A stretch of 64,000 nucleotides of DNA from UBA9647 sp049522195 (GCA_049522195.1 JBEKOB010000011.1:1-64000), one strand, 5' to 3'. Shown: positions 17,828 to 27,445, counted from the first letter of the stretch. The notes: generated by a model from the letters alone, not told the origin. Numbers and translations are program-made.

Positions 17828-18583
17828 ATGAAGAAATCTTTTGATCTTACAGGCAAAGTGGCAATCGTCACCGGCGGCTTCAGAGGCCTGGGGCGCGGCA
17901 TGGCGATCGGTCTGGCAGAAGCCGGGGCCGACATTGCCCTCGTCGACCGGGAAGAGGCAACAGAGACTGCCGCAGTGATCAAAGCGTTGGGTCGAAAAGC
18001 ACTGGCTCTCACTGCCGACCTGATGTCTATCGACCCTATTCCATTGCTCGTGCAAAAAACGATCGATACGTTTGGCAAGGTCGATATTCTTGTAAACAAC
18101 GCGGGGACGATCCGGAGGACCCCGGCCATCGATTATTCGGAGAAGGACTGGGATGACATTATGGCGGTGAACGCCAAGACGGTGTTCTTCTTCAGCCAGG
18201 CAGTGGCACGTGACATGATGAAACGGAAATCGGGTAAGATCATCAACATCGCGTCCCTTCTGAGTTTCCAGGGAGGAATATTCGTTCCGGCCTATTCCGC
18301 GAGCAAGGGAGCTGTTGCGCAAGTGACGAAAGCTCTTGCAAACGAATGGGCTTCACTTGGAATCAACATCAACGCAATTGCTCCCGGGTACATGGCAACG
18401 GATAACACGAAAGCATTGCGCGAAGACGCTGCCCGGTCGAAAGCAATCCTCGATAGGATTCCGGCTGGTCGATGGGGAATACCCGAGGACTTGGCTGGTG
18501 TGGCAGTATTTCTCGCTTCCCCCGCATCCGATTATGTAAACGGCCACGTGCTCATTGTGGACGGCGGCTGGATGGCGCGTTAG
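17828..18583 (+). CDS. kduD: 2-dehydro-3-deoxy-D-gluconate 5-dehydrogenase (KduD-like SDR)
   Basis: A 251 aa short-chain dehydrogenase. The NAD site is TGGFRGLGRG (residues 15-24), NNAGTIRR is at 90-97, and the catalytic triad is S143, Y156, K160. The NNAGxIRR stretch and length are typical of KduD, which reduces 2,5-diketo-3-deoxygluconate to KDG, after KduI. Context with KduI, a GH88 and KDG-kinase-like genes supports this over a generic gluconate 5-dehydrogenase. Confidence 0.85.
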   Translation: MKKSFDLTGKVAIVTGGFRGLGRGMAIGLAEAGADIALVDREEATETAAVIKALGRKALALTADLMSIDPIPLLVQKTIDTFGKVDILVNNAGTIRRTPAIDYSEKDWDDIMAVNAKTVFFFSQAVARDMMKRKSGKIINIASLLSFQGGIFVPAYSASKGAVAQVTKALANEWASLGININAIAPGYMATDNTKALREDAARSKAILDRIPAGRWGIPEDLAGVAVFLASPASDYVNGHVLIVDGGWMAR

Positions 18584-18636
18584 CTGCACGCATAAAAACA
18601 CAAACGCATCAAACCTTGAGAGACGAACGGATCGCC

Positions 18637-19806
18637 ATGAGGGTTGTCCCATACATTGTGATGGCGCTCGTGATCGCACCGCAGTGGGCAATCCCGCAAA
18701 GCCTCGATTCGTTGGTTGTGCACGCTCTGATGTTTGCCGCCCAACAGACGAAGCGATCCGTTGATGAGATTCACGACGGCACGAAATTCGCGCGTTGTTC
18801 GCTTTCAGACGGATCTTGGAAGACGACTAACGCGCGCGAATGGACGAGTGGTTTCTTCCCAGGACTCCTTTGGTCTTTACACGACTACACGAAGGATCCA
18901 GCTTTCCGCACCGCTGCTGAGCGGTGGACAGCCGGTATGGTGAACGAGCAGTTCGATACCGGGACGCACGATCTGGGGTTTAAGGTTTTCGACAGTTACG
19001 GAATCGGATACCGGCTGTATCCAACCGATGAATACAAAAAAGTCATCCTACAGGCAGCGCAGACCCTGGCGAAGCGGTTCAATCCGACTGTCGGGTGTAT
19101 CAAGTCGTGGGACAATCGCAGGTGGGAGTATCCGGTCATCATCGACAACATGATGAACCTTGAAATGCTTTTCTGGGCTGCAGAACATGGCGGCCCGAAG
19201 TACTTGCGTGAGATTGCCATCAAGCACGCAGGAACCACTATGAAGAACCATTTTCGTGTAGATGGCAGCACGTATCACGTGATCGGCTATGACACCACCA
19301 ATGGTTCGGTCAAAGTCCGAAATACGCACCAAGGATATGCGGATGAATCTGTCTGGGCGCGAGGGCAGGCTTGGGCGATCTACGGGTTCACGATGACATA
19401 TCGATTCACTCACGACAAACGATTTCTCCAGACGGCTGAACGAGCCGCGGACTATTTCATCGGCCATCTCCCCGCGGACTATGTTCCGTACTGGGATTTC
19501 ATGGCCCCCGGGATTCCAAACGAACCACGCGATGTCTCCGCGGCCGCTATCACCGCATCTGCGCTATGTGAACTTTCCGAGTATGCAGTGAAGAAGACGC
19601 AACAATCGACCTATCGAGAGGCTGCCGGGAGAATTCTACGATCGCTCTGCTACGCTCCGTATCTGGCTGAAGGAACGAAGTCGCATGCTGTCCTGAATCA
19701 TGCTGTCGGCAGCAAGCCAGCAAATTCCGAAGTCGATGTCTCGATTATATACGCTGACTACTATTTTGTAGAAGCGATGCTCAGGTATCAGCGAAGCAAG
19801 CGTTAG
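18637..19806 (+). CDS. GH88 unsaturated glucuronyl/galacturonyl hydrolase, secreted
   Basis: A 389 aa (alpha/alpha)6-barrel enzyme with a signal peptide (MRVVPYIVMALVIAPQWA). Family landmarks are an EWTSGFFPG stretch, DNMMNLEMLF with the conserved Asp near residue 170, and ARGQAWAIYGF. It removes the 4,5-unsaturated uronic acid left at the non-reducing end by pectate lyases, releasing the keto acid used by KduI and KduD. The start was set at 18637 because the frame upstream to 18472 overlaps kduD and lacks a signal sequence at its beginning. Periplasmic location is inferred. Confidence 0.87.
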   Translation: MRVVPYIVMALVIAPQWAIPQSLDSLVVHALMFAAQQTKRSVDEIHDGTKFARCSLSDGSWKTTNAREWTSGFFPGLLWSLHDYTKDPAFRTAAERWTAGMVNEQFDTGTHDLGFKVFDSYGIGYRLYPTDEYKKVILQAAQTLAKRFNPTVGCIKSWDNRRWEYPVIIDNMMNLEMLFWAAEHGGPKYLREIAIKHAGTTMKNHFRVDGSTYHVIGYDTTNGSVKVRNTHQGYADESVWARGQAWAIYGFTMTYRFTHDKRFLQTAERAADYFIGHLPADYVPYWDFMAPGIPNEPRDVSAAAITASALCELSEYAVKKTQQSTYREAAGRILRSLCYAPYLAEGTKSHAVLNHAVGSKPANSEVDVSIIYADYYFVEAMLRYQRSKR

Positions 19807-19878
19807 ATCGTTTGTGAGTGAGTGGAAAAATTATGTACCAGGGATGATGTCTCAGATTTATTGAAAAGGAGAAGAACA

Positions 19879-20712
19879 ATGGACGTACGCTATTCGACAG
19901 ATCCCAAGGGACTCCGGGGGATGACAACGGAAGAACTCCGGAGATCATTTCTGATCGATCATCTCTTTGTACCTGATGATGTGCCGATGGTCTATTCTGA
20001 TATCGATCGGTCCATCACGGGATCAGCTGTTCCAGTCAAAGGACCTCTGAAGCTCCTGGGAACCAAGAAGGAAATGGCGGCGGAGTATTTTGCGGAGAGA
20101 AGGGAAATCGGTGTCATCAACACAGGAGGTGAGGGAAGCATCGCCGTCGATGGGAAAGCCTATGCGATGGCGTACAAAGACGCTCTCTACATCGGACGTG
20201 GCGTGCGAACGATTGAGTTCTCCAGCCAGACCGCCGACAAGCCAGCGATGTTTTACTTCGTGAGCTATCCGGCTCACAAGGAATTTCCAACAACCCATGC
20301 CAAGTTCACTGATGCGGAGCCGGCACGACTGGGGAGTCAGAAAGACGCAAACAAACGCACGATCTACAAGTACATCCACCCCAACGGCATCAAGAGCTGC
20401 CAACTGGTCATGGGCCTGACCGAACTGGAAGAGGGGAGCGTGTGGAACACGATGCCGCCGCATACGCATCAGCGCAGATCGGAAGTATATATGTATTTCA
20501 ACATTGAACCCGCCGCAATGATTGTGCATCTCATGGGCCAGCCTGAGGAGACACGACATCTCATGATGCGCAACCGGCAAGCTGTCCTCAACCCGAGCTG
20601 GTCGATTCATGCAGGGGTGGGTACACAGAACTACACCTTTATCTGGGCTATGGGGGGTGAAAACCAAGTCTTTGACGACATGGATGGCGTCAAGGTGAAC
20701 GACCTGGCGTAA
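19879..20712 (+). CDS. kduI: 5-keto-4-deoxyuronate isomerase KduI
   Basis: A 277 aa cupin enzyme converting 5-keto-4-deoxyuronate to 2,5-diketo-3-deoxygluconate. Metal ligands match E. coli KduI in identity and spacing: H195, H197, E202 (in PPHTHQRRSE) and H244 in WSIHAGVG. The ATG at 19879 follows AAAAGGAGAAGAAC, an ideal RBS; the frame extends upstream to 19822 without support. It works between the GH88 hydrolase and KduD, which are both encoded just upstream. Confidence 0.95.
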   Translation: MDVRYSTDPKGLRGMTTEELRRSFLIDHLFVPDDVPMVYSDIDRSITGSAVPVKGPLKLLGTKKEMAAEYFAERREIGVINTGGEGSIAVDGKAYAMAYKDALYIGRGVRTIEFSSQTADKPAMFYFVSYPAHKEFPTTHAKFTDAEPARLGSQKDANKRTIYKYIHPNGIKSCQLVMGLTELEEGSVWNTMPPHTHQRRSEVYMYFNIEPAAMIVHLMGQPEETRHLMMRNRQAVLNPSWSIHAGVGTQNYTFIWAMGGENQVFDDMDGVKVNDLA

Positions 20713-20756
20713 ACAGCGTGAGCCTCCAGACTCACCAATCATAGACAAAGGGAGAT

Positions 20757-22178
20757 ATGAAATCCAATCCTCGACTCATACTGAACGAAGACCGCTTCTT
20801 CGATCCGGCTCCGGCGATCAGGACCGTTGCACGGAAACTCTACCAATCCGTGAAGAATTTGCCAATCATCAGTCCGCATGGTCATGTTGATCCGAATATC
20901 TTCGTGGAGAACAAGCCGTTCCCAAACCCCACTGAGCTTTTTCTGGTTCCGGATCACTACATTTTCCGTATGCTCTACTCGCAGGGGATTTCGCACGAGT
21001 CCCTGGGGATTCCGGCACTCGACGGGTCGAGAGGCGAAACCGATGCACGAAAGATCTGGAAACTGTTTGGCGATCATTACTATCTCTTTCGCGGTACGCC
21101 GACCGGCGCATGGGTAAGTCACGAGTTTTCGGTTGTCTTTGGAATCAAGAAACGATTCACGGGTGCGACGGCACTCGATATTTACGATGAGATCAGCGCA
21201 AAACTTCAGTCGCCGAAATTCAGGCCCCGTGCATTGTTCGAGCGATTCAAAATAGCCGTTTTATCGACAACGGACGCAGCGACGGACACGCTTGAACCTC
21301 ATCAGAAGCTCCACGCATCGGGATGGAAAGGGAACGTGATCCCGTGTTTCCGGCCGGATGGTGTTACGGATCTGAACAACCGGCATTGGCGGGCGAATGT
21401 TGAGCTGCTCGGTGAACGGACCCGGCTGGAAATTACGTCGTACCGCCGGTTCATCCAGGCGCTAGAAAACCGCCGGGCTTTTTTCAAGACCATGGGTGCC
21501 GTCTCGACCGATCACGGTGTCTTCTCGCCCGCGACGCATGAGTTGACAGAAGGAGAAGCAGAAAGAGTATTCCGAAAAGCGTTGCTTGGCCAATCAACAA
21601 AGGACGATGCGGCTCTCTTCACGGCACATATGCTCATGGAGATGGCACGCATGAGCGTTGAGGACGGCCTGGTCATGCAAATCCATCCGGGATCCGACCG
21701 CAATCACAACAAGAAGATTTATGAGAAGTACGGGCCGGACAAGGGATGTGATATTCCGATGCAGACTGAGTATACGCAAAACCTCAAGGAGCTTCTCAAC
21801 AAGTACGGCAATGATCCGCGATTGACAGTAATCGTCTTCACGCTGGATGAGACCACCTACTCGCGTGAACTTGCCCCTCTCGCCGGATACTACCCGGCGA
21901 TGAAGCTCGGACCACCGTGGTGGTTCCACGACAGTATCGAGGGAATGACACGCTTCCGGACCATGGTCACTGAAACGGCTGGTATCTACAATACTGTCGG
22001 CTTTAACGACGATACCCGTGCCTTTGTATCGATTCCCGCGCGACACGACTTGTCGCGGCGTGTCGACGCAAATTTCCTTGCCACCCTTGTGGCGAGACAC
22101 ATTGTGGACATGGACGAGGCGAAGGAGATGATCTATGACCTGGCGAACGGACTGGTGAAGAAAGCCTATAAACTGTAG
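20757..22178 (+). CDS. uxaC: Glucuronate/galacturonate isomerase UxaC
   Basis: A 473 aa amidohydrolase-fold uronate isomerase. It converts D-galacturonate to D-tagaturonate and D-glucuronate to D-fructuronate. The H41-G-H43 pair in SPHGHVDP, QIHPGSDRNHN in the second half, and the total length (E. coli about 470 aa) agree with the family. It is the entry point for saturated galacturonate, feeding UxaE at 35182 and UxuB at 23532. Confidence 0.95.
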   Translation: MKSNPRLILNEDRFFDPAPAIRTVARKLYQSVKNLPIISPHGHVDPNIFVENKPFPNPTELFLVPDHYIFRMLYSQGISHESLGIPALDGSRGETDARKIWKLFGDHYYLFRGTPTGAWVSHEFSVVFGIKKRFTGATALDIYDEISAKLQSPKFRPRALFERFKIAVLSTTDAATDTLEPHQKLHASGWKGNVIPCFRPDGVTDLNNRHWRANVELLGERTRLEITSYRRFIQALENRRAFFKTMGAVSTDHGVFSPATHELTEGEAERVFRKALLGQSTKDDAALFTAHMLMEMARMSVEDGLVMQIHPGSDRNHNKKIYEKYGPDKGCDIPMQTEYTQNLKELLNKYGNDPRLTVIVFTLDETTYSRELAPLAGYYPAMKLGPPWWFHDSIEGMTRFRTMVTETAGIYNTVGFNDDTRAFVSIPARHDLSRRVDANFLATLVARHIVDMDEAKEMIYDLANGLVKKAYKL

Positions 22179-22241
22179 TCCTCATCGCGGCATCAAGATC
22201 GATCGGGATTTCGCACACGAAACACAAAGGAGTATCCTGCT

Positions 22242-23513
22242 ATGACACCAACAGGCGAAGGACCCGTCAAGATTGGCAGCTACCGTTGGATGATTTGTGC
22301 ATTGCTCTTTTTCGCGACAACGATCAACTATCTCGATCGAAACATCCTCGGCCTTCTTGCCCCGACGCTGCAGAAAGAGATCGGCTGGACTCCCATTCAG
22401 TATGGATATATCACCATGGCCTTCCAGGCCGCCTATGCGATCGGGCTCGCTCTGTTCGGCTGGTTCATCGATCGGTACGGAACGAAAATCGGATACTCCA
22501 TGTCAATCATCGGGTGGAGCTTCGCGGCGATGGGGCATGCCCTGGCGTCTACGGTGTTCGGGTTTGGAGTTGCTCGTTCGCTCCTCGGACTCAGCGAGTC
22601 GGGAAACTTTCCGGCTGCCATCAAAGCCACTGCCGAGTGGTTTCCCAAGAAGGAACGTGCGCTCGCAACCGGCATATTTAATTCCGGTGCGAACATCGGG
22701 GCTGTCGTTGCACCCGCAGTCGTACCATGGCTCACGGTGACGTACGGATGGCAAGCCTCATTCGTGTTCACAGGAGCCGTCGGGTTCGTCTGGCTTGTGT
22801 TCTGGATCATATTCTATGAGAAACCCGAACACGCGAAGAAGCTGAAAAAGGAAGAACTCAACTATATTCTCAGCGATCCTATCGAGCAAGTCAGTGAAAA
22901 GGTCAAGTGGGTCGAGCTGCTCAAGTTTCGACAAACCTGGGCATTCGTGATCGGCAAATTCTTGACGGATCCGATCTGGTGGTTCTATCTCTATTGGCTG
23001 GCGCTGTTTCTCAATAATAACTTTGGACTTACACTCACGGGTCTGGCATTGCCGCTTATTGTCATCTACATGATGACAAGCATCGGCAGCATCGGCTTCG
23101 GCTATCTCTCCGGTGCCATGATCAAACGGGGCATGGCGGTCAACAAGAGTCGCAGGCTCGCAATGCTGATTTGTGCCCTTCTGGTCGTCCCTGTCATCAC
23201 CGCGGCGAGTGTAACCGATATGTGGCTCGCAATCATGATCATTGGCGTGGCGGCAGCGGCCCACCAGGGATGGTCGGCGAATATTTTCACAACCGCCTCC
23301 GATATGTTCCCGAAGAAGGCGGTCGGCTCGGTTGTCGGACTCGGCGGATTTGCCGGATCTGTAGGGGGCATGATCTTGCTGACAAGCTCGGGATACATCG
23401 TGGAGGGGACGGGCAGCTATATTCCCCTTTTCATCATCTGCGGTTCCGCGTATCTGCTCGCGCTCGGGATCATGACGCTGCTGCTGCGAAATGCAAAACC
23501 TGTGGAACTCTAG
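22242..23513 (+). CDS. ExuT-like MFS hexuronate transporter
   Basis: A 423 aa major facilitator superfamily protein of the anion:cation symporter family, with about 12 hydrophobic segments. The N-terminal segment reads NYLDRNILGLLAPTLQ, typical of hexuronate/galactonate transporters, followed by FGWFIDRYGTKIGY between helices 2 and 3. The adjacent uronate isomerase and reductase make galacturonate/glucuronate import the best call. It has an AAAGGAG RBS 5' of the start. Confidence 0.87.
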   Translation: MTPTGEGPVKIGSYRWMICALLFFATTINYLDRNILGLLAPTLQKEIGWTPIQYGYITMAFQAAYAIGLALFGWFIDRYGTKIGYSMSIIGWSFAAMGHALASTVFGFGVARSLLGLSESGNFPAAIKATAEWFPKKERALATGIFNSGANIGAVVAPAVVPWLTVTYGWQASFVFTGAVGFVWLVFWIIFYEKPEHAKKLKKEELNYILSDPIEQVSEKVKWVELLKFRQTWAFVIGKFLTDPIWWFYLYWLALFLNNNFGLTLTGLALPLIVIYMMTSIGSIGFGYLSGAMIKRGMAVNKSRRLAMLICALLVVPVITAASVTDMWLAIMIIGVAAAAHQGWSANIFTTASDMFPKKAVGSVVGLGGFAGSVGGMILLTSSGYIVEGTGSYIPLFIICGSAYLLALGIMTLLLRNAKPVEL

Positions 23514-23531
23514 AAGGAAAAGGAAGAGATC

Positions 23532-24365
23532 ATGAATCTGGCAGAACTGACAAAACAATATGATTTCACCGACCGCACGATCGTCATTACCGGAGGAGGA
23601 GGTGTTTTGTGCGGAGAGATGGCGTGTGCGCTCGTCGGCTGTAACGCAAACGTCGCAATCCTTGATCGTGACCCCGCCCTCGCAGAGCGGGTCGTGCAAC
23701 GGTTTGAAGGAATCAAAGGAAAGTACCTCGTGGCCAAGGGGGACGTGCTGGACAGGGAAAGCCTCGAATACGCTGCGGCGGAGGTCGTCAGTCACTTCGG
23801 ACGGATCGACTGTCTTATCAACGGAGCTGGAGGGAACAACCCGAAGGCGACCACCAGTCCCGAACAGTCGTTCTTCAGCCTGCCCGCTGACTCAATCAAG
23901 TTCGTCTCCGATCTTAACCTGCTGGGGACAGTTCTTCCGAGCCAGGTGTTTGGCCGATACATGGCGGAGCAGAAGGAGGGGATTATCCTGAATGTTTCGT
24001 CGATGAATGCGTTCCGCCCGTTGACGCGCATTCCAGCGTATTCGGCAGCGAAGGCTGCGGTAAGCAACTTCACGCAGTGGCTCGCAGTGCATATGGCGCA
24101 GGAGTATTCGCCCAAAATCAGAGTGAACGCCATTGCCCCGGGATTTTTCCTCACAAACCAGAACAGGTTTCTGCTTACGGAGAAGGAAACAGGAGAGCTG
24201 ACGGCCCGCGGGAAAAAAATCATTGATCACACGCCCATGGGGCGCTTCGGGACACCGGAGGATTTGCTCGGAGCGACGTTGTGGTTGCTTTCGCCGGCAT
24301 CCGAGTTCGTCACCGGAATCGTTCTTCCGATCGATGGCGGGTTCGCGGCATACTCCGGGGTCTAG
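23532..24365 (+). CDS. uxuB: D-mannonate oxidoreductase, SDR type (UxuB/YjmF-like)
   Basis: A 277 aa short-chain dehydrogenase that probably reduces D-fructuronate to D-mannonate. TGGGGVLCGEMA forms the NAD site (residues 20-31), NGAGGNNP is at 97-104, and S156/S157, Y170 and K174 form the catalytic set. Length and the NGAGGNNPKAT stretch agree with the B. subtilis UxuB/YjmF group rather than the long-chain E. coli UxuB. Downstream processing of mannonate is not obvious because no uxuA lies in the window. Confidence 0.83.
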   Translation: MNLAELTKQYDFTDRTIVITGGGGVLCGEMACALVGCNANVAILDRDPALAERVVQRFEGIKGKYLVAKGDVLDRESLEYAAAEVVSHFGRIDCLINGAGGNNPKATTSPEQSFFSLPADSIKFVSDLNLLGTVLPSQVFGRYMAEQKEGIILNVSSMNAFRPLTRIPAYSAAKAAVSNFTQWLAVHMAQEYSPKIRVNAIAPGFFLTNQNRFLLTEKETGELTARGKKIIDHTPMGRFGTPEDLLGATLWLLSPASEFVTGIVLPIDGGFAAYSGV

Positions 24366-24419
24366 AAAAGATACGTGGACAAGAAAGAGAATGACTCAAT
24401 AAGTACGAAGGAGCACGTG

Positions 24420-25502
24420 ATGAGCAATGAATTGAATGTTCGCCCGAACGGTGCACTGGATTTGGTTTCGCTGGGGGCCCTGGTACACAGGTTGGATACG
24501 GGGATTATTCCCTTTCGGAAGGCCACACAATGCCAGATACACGTCAGCGGCGGTGAGTTCAACGTGGCTGCGAACCTTGCTGATTGTTTCCGGATGAACA
24601 CCGGAATCGCGACCGCCATGGTGGACTATCCAATCGGTGACCTGATAGCGGAGCGAGTGAAGGCGATGGGTGTGAAGCCGTTCTACAAGCACTTCAAACA
24701 CAATGGTGTGAACGGGCCAAACATGGCCACCGTCTATAGCGATCAGGGGCATGGTGTGCGTCCACCGGTAGTGTTTTACAACCGATCCAATGAAGCGGCG
24801 GCGCAGTTGAAACCAGGCGATTTCGACTGGGAGGCGATCTTTGCCGGCGGCGTGCGCTGGTTTCATAGCGGTGGTATTTTCGCGGCCTTGTCGGCAACAA
24901 CGGGGGAAGTGATCATCGAAGGAATGAAAGCCGCGAAAAAAGCAGGGGCTGTCGTCAGCTTTGATCTGAATTTCAGGGAAAAATTGTGGAATATCTGGGG
25001 AGGCTCACAGAAAGCAGTCGAAGTTGTCGGTCGCATTGTTCAGAATGTGGATGTCCTTGTTGGAAACGAGGAAGACCTTCAAAAAGGTTTGGGCATTCCG
25101 GGCCCGGAGGTGGCGGCATCGTCGTCACTCGACCCAAAGACATTCTTTGGTATGATTGAAAAAGTCATTGCAAAGCATCCGCAGGTCAAAGCCGTTGCAA
25201 CAACCCTGCGTGAAGTACATTCGACCAATCGCCACAGCTGGTGTGCCGTGGCATGGGTCAACGGAAAGACGTACATTGCACCGCCTTGTGAGCTGGATGT
25301 GCTTGACCGCGTGGGTGGAGGCGATGGGTTTGCCAGCGGCTTTATCTACGGTCTGCTGGCTGGCGAGTCGCCTGAGGAAGCCGTCAAGCTGGGATGGGCA
25401 CATGGTGCTCTGCTGACGACAACCCCCGGTGACACGACCATGGTGACGCTCGAACAGGTTCGGGCGTTTGCAAAAGGGGGCTCGGCGCGCATCCAGCGTT
25501 AG
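24420..25502 (+). CDS. kdgK: PfkB sugar kinase, KDG-kinase-like (copy 1)
   Basis: A 360 aa ribokinase-family kinase. The N-terminal GGEFNVAANLA stretch, NLNFREKLW-type strand (FDLNFREKLW) and C-terminal DRVGGGDGFASG with catalytic base D302 are clear. KDG kinase is the expected function, phosphorylating the KduD product. The ATG at 24420 follows GAAGGAGCACG; the in-frame ATG at 24375 lacks an RBS. A second paralogue at 30085 shares the same TTLREV stretch and the GGSARI tail, so the two come from duplication and may differ in substrate. Confidence 0.82.
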   Translation: MSNELNVRPNGALDLVSLGALVHRLDTGIIPFRKATQCQIHVSGGEFNVAANLADCFRMNTGIATAMVDYPIGDLIAERVKAMGVKPFYKHFKHNGVNGPNMATVYSDQGHGVRPPVVFYNRSNEAAAQLKPGDFDWEAIFAGGVRWFHSGGIFAALSATTGEVIIEGMKAAKKAGAVVSFDLNFREKLWNIWGGSQKAVEVVGRIVQNVDVLVGNEEDLQKGLGIPGPEVAASSSLDPKTFFGMIEKVIAKHPQVKAVATTLREVHSTNRHSWCAVAWVNGKTYIAPPCELDVLDRVGGGDGFASGFIYGLLAGESPEEAVKLGWAHGALLTTTPGDTTMVTLEQVRAFAKGGSARIQR

Positions 25503-25606
25503 TCCATCCGAACACGTGAATCCGGCAGTATCAGGAGACGTTCCACTTGCAAAGAACTTGAAAACTATCATCATGATGATCAACCCAGCAATGCGGAGGA
25601 AAGGCA

Positions 25607-26398
25607 ATGGCTGAATTCGAAAAACACCTGTATATGATTGTTTTCCCCATCAACGCGCTTGTCGCTTCTCAGTTGAAGCCGAAAGAGTTTGCCGAGCACT
25701 ATACTATCGGCAGCGCCAAGCACTACAAGGGGAAGGTCATTTTCGTGGAGGTTGACATCAATTTCCGGAACCCTTATTTCGATATTGATCACTATCTCGA
25801 GCTGACTGTTTCGCACCCGGATGGCCGTCCGAAGAAGACCAAATTCATCTCGTCCTACGCCGTGCTCGAGCATGTCGAACTGAAGGCGATGAAGAACCTC
25901 TACCTGGTTACGGCAAACGGCAAGTCGTTGGAACTCGCCGCAAAACCGTACGATGCTGTGAACGAAGCTGGACTGGTGCGCATCTATCAGGAAATGACCC
26001 CGCTGACCAACCTCATTGCATCGACGCTGGACCAGCGCTCGTTTGGGAAATACATCACGACGGAGACGAAGTCCAAGGGCGCGCCAAAGATCTGTTTCAC
26101 GCAATATGATTTTAACGTTTCCGAGTTCCTGGAAAAGAACAAGAACCGTGAAATCATGTACTCCCCGATTCCGGAAACCAATCCGTCGCGCATTTATGAC
26201 TATCTCCTGGAATTGAAGGCGGATATGTCCAAAAAAACAAAAACGATCAGCCTGAGCACAACGCTCGTTGAAGCTTCGTATTCGCTGATTAAACATGGAT
26301 TCTGGTTTGCTGCGCCGGGCGAGTTGCTGTTCTATCCGATGCCTTCGCATGACGATCTGGAGAACAAATATTACGACTGGTGGAGGTTTGTCCGGTAA
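25607..26398 (+). CDS. Unrecognised protein, paralogue A of a tandem pair
   Basis: A 263 aa soluble protein with no signal peptide or membrane segment. I do not recognise the family. It aligns end to end with the gene at 26514: shared landmarks include ALVAS-L-P-EF near residue 20, K..G.V.F.E.D near 47, DG-PK near 73, S-Y-VLEH near 85, KKTKT near 209 and a closing WWR. The strong RBS (GCGGAGGAAAGG) and position between the kinase and pyrophosphatase genes suggest a role in the uronate operon, perhaps regulatory or structural. No catalytic motif is evident. Confidence 0.75.
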   Translation: MAEFEKHLYMIVFPINALVASQLKPKEFAEHYTIGSAKHYKGKVIFVEVDINFRNPYFDIDHYLELTVSHPDGRPKKTKFISSYAVLEHVELKAMKNLYLVTANGKSLELAAKPYDAVNEAGLVRIYQEMTPLTNLIASTLDQRSFGKYITTETKSKGAPKICFTQYDFNVSEFLEKNKNREIMYSPIPETNPSRIYDYLLELKADMSKKTKTISLSTTLVEASYSLIKHGFWFAAPGELLFYPMPSHDDLENKYYDWWRFVR

Positions 26399-26412
26399 AC
26401 ACGAAGTGGCTG

Positions 26413-26435
26413 TGGCGTACAATCCTCGTACGCCA
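26413..26435 (+). other. Stem-loop between the tandem paralogues
   Basis: TGGCGTAC at 26413-26420 pairs perfectly with GTACGCCA at 26428-26435 over a 7-base loop, with AGTTTTGTCC shortly after. A second small hairpin, CGACCG/CGGTCG, lies at 26480-26494 just before the RBS of the next gene. The first could attenuate transcription or protect the mRNA; it does not look like a strong terminator. Confidence 0.4.
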
Positions 26436-26513
26436 TCCGTACAATAGTTTTGTCCTTAATCACCGTTCACCAAGCTGTACGACCGACACGGTCGGTTAGT
26501 TCCGGAGGTTGTT

Positions 26514-27287
26514 ATGAACATACACTTGTACATGCTCTGCTATCGTTTCGAAGCGCTTGTCGCGTCCCATCTTGAGCCTGAAGCATTCGGTCGCTACATG
26601 GCGATTGGTACGCAAAAGAACACACGGGGGAACGTGCTGTTTTTTGAGATCGATCCTTCTTTGAAAAGCGACTATTTCAGGATGGACGACCTCCAGGAAC
26701 GGTGCGCACCCCACATGGACGGCAGTCCGAAACGCAGTAAATATATCTCTGTGTACAGAGTTCTCGAACATCTTCCCCTCTCTTCGTTCGGGAAGCTCCA
26801 TCTCTGCACGGCAGATGGGCGCGTCCTGTCCCTCGATTCTTCCTCGTACGATGTGAAGACCGAAAAGCCGGGGTCCAATCTCTATGAAGAACTCTGTCCC
26901 GTCTACCCGCTTGTCGTTTCGGCGCTTCCGCCGTCGGGATTCCTGAAGTTTATGACCGATCCGAAGAATCCGGTCAACGTCCCGCGCCTCTTTTTCGTCG
27001 ATATGCTTCTCGACCGGGACGAAAGCGGCATGCTTGCAGGATATCTCCCATATCAGGATCCCCTGCACCTTATCGACTGCGTCAACGATCTGGAAAAGGG
27101 GGGCGACAAGAAAACCAAGACGGTTTCACGGTCGCCGCGTCACCACGCATTCTTCAGAACCATCCGTCGCGGGTTTTTCATCGGCGATCAGACCGGCATG
27201 AAGTATTACGAATTCCCCGATCGCCGCGCGCTGGAAGTCGAGTATGCGAAATGGTGGAGATCGGCTTCGGAGAGCCTCGTTTCGTAA
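26514..27287 (+). CDS. Unrecognised protein, paralogue B of a tandem pair
   Basis: A 257 aa protein collinear with the gene at 25607 but well diverged. The conserved frame is LYM near the start, ALVAS-L-P-AFGRYMAIG near 17, a GNVLFFEID strand, DGSPKRSKYISVYRVLEH near 72, a long middle region, KKTKTVSRS near 200 and a final AKWWR. It has more Cys and fewer charged residues than its partner. It has its own RBS (CCGGAGG), so both copies appear to be expressed. Function unknown; a heteromeric pair is possible because tandem diverged copies are kept together. Confidence 0.75.
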   Translation: MNIHLYMLCYRFEALVASHLEPEAFGRYMAIGTQKNTRGNVLFFEIDPSLKSDYFRMDDLQERCAPHMDGSPKRSKYISVYRVLEHLPLSSFGKLHLCTADGRVLSLDSSSYDVKTEKPGSNLYEELCPVYPLVVSALPPSGFLKFMTDPKNPVNVPRLFFVDMLLDRDESGMLAGYLPYQDPLHLIDCVNDLEKGGDKKTKTVSRSPRHHAFFRTIRRGFFIGDQTGMKYYEFPDRRALEVEYAKWWRSASESLVS

Positions 27288-27445
27288 TTACGATTCTCTG
27301 GGAAGGATTGTATTCTTGTTCACCACACAAACCCATGATAACAGCAAACCTTCAGGATCGTCCCGGCTTTGGCCGGTGCAAGCCCCGATGCAGCGTTGTC
27401 AGGGTATAACCGTACCAACGACATACACAAGCAGTCTAACGAGAA

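Noticed and set aside
22758..23795. Long 345-codon minus-strand frame opposite the transporter
   Set aside because: Composition is biased to His, Arg and Asp as in antisense frames, and the opposite strand encodes a clear MFS protein.
27288..27445. Possible riboswitch in front of the pyrophosphatase
   Set aside because: Only a short CCGGC/GCCGG stem is visible; no known riboswitch core could be matched by eye.
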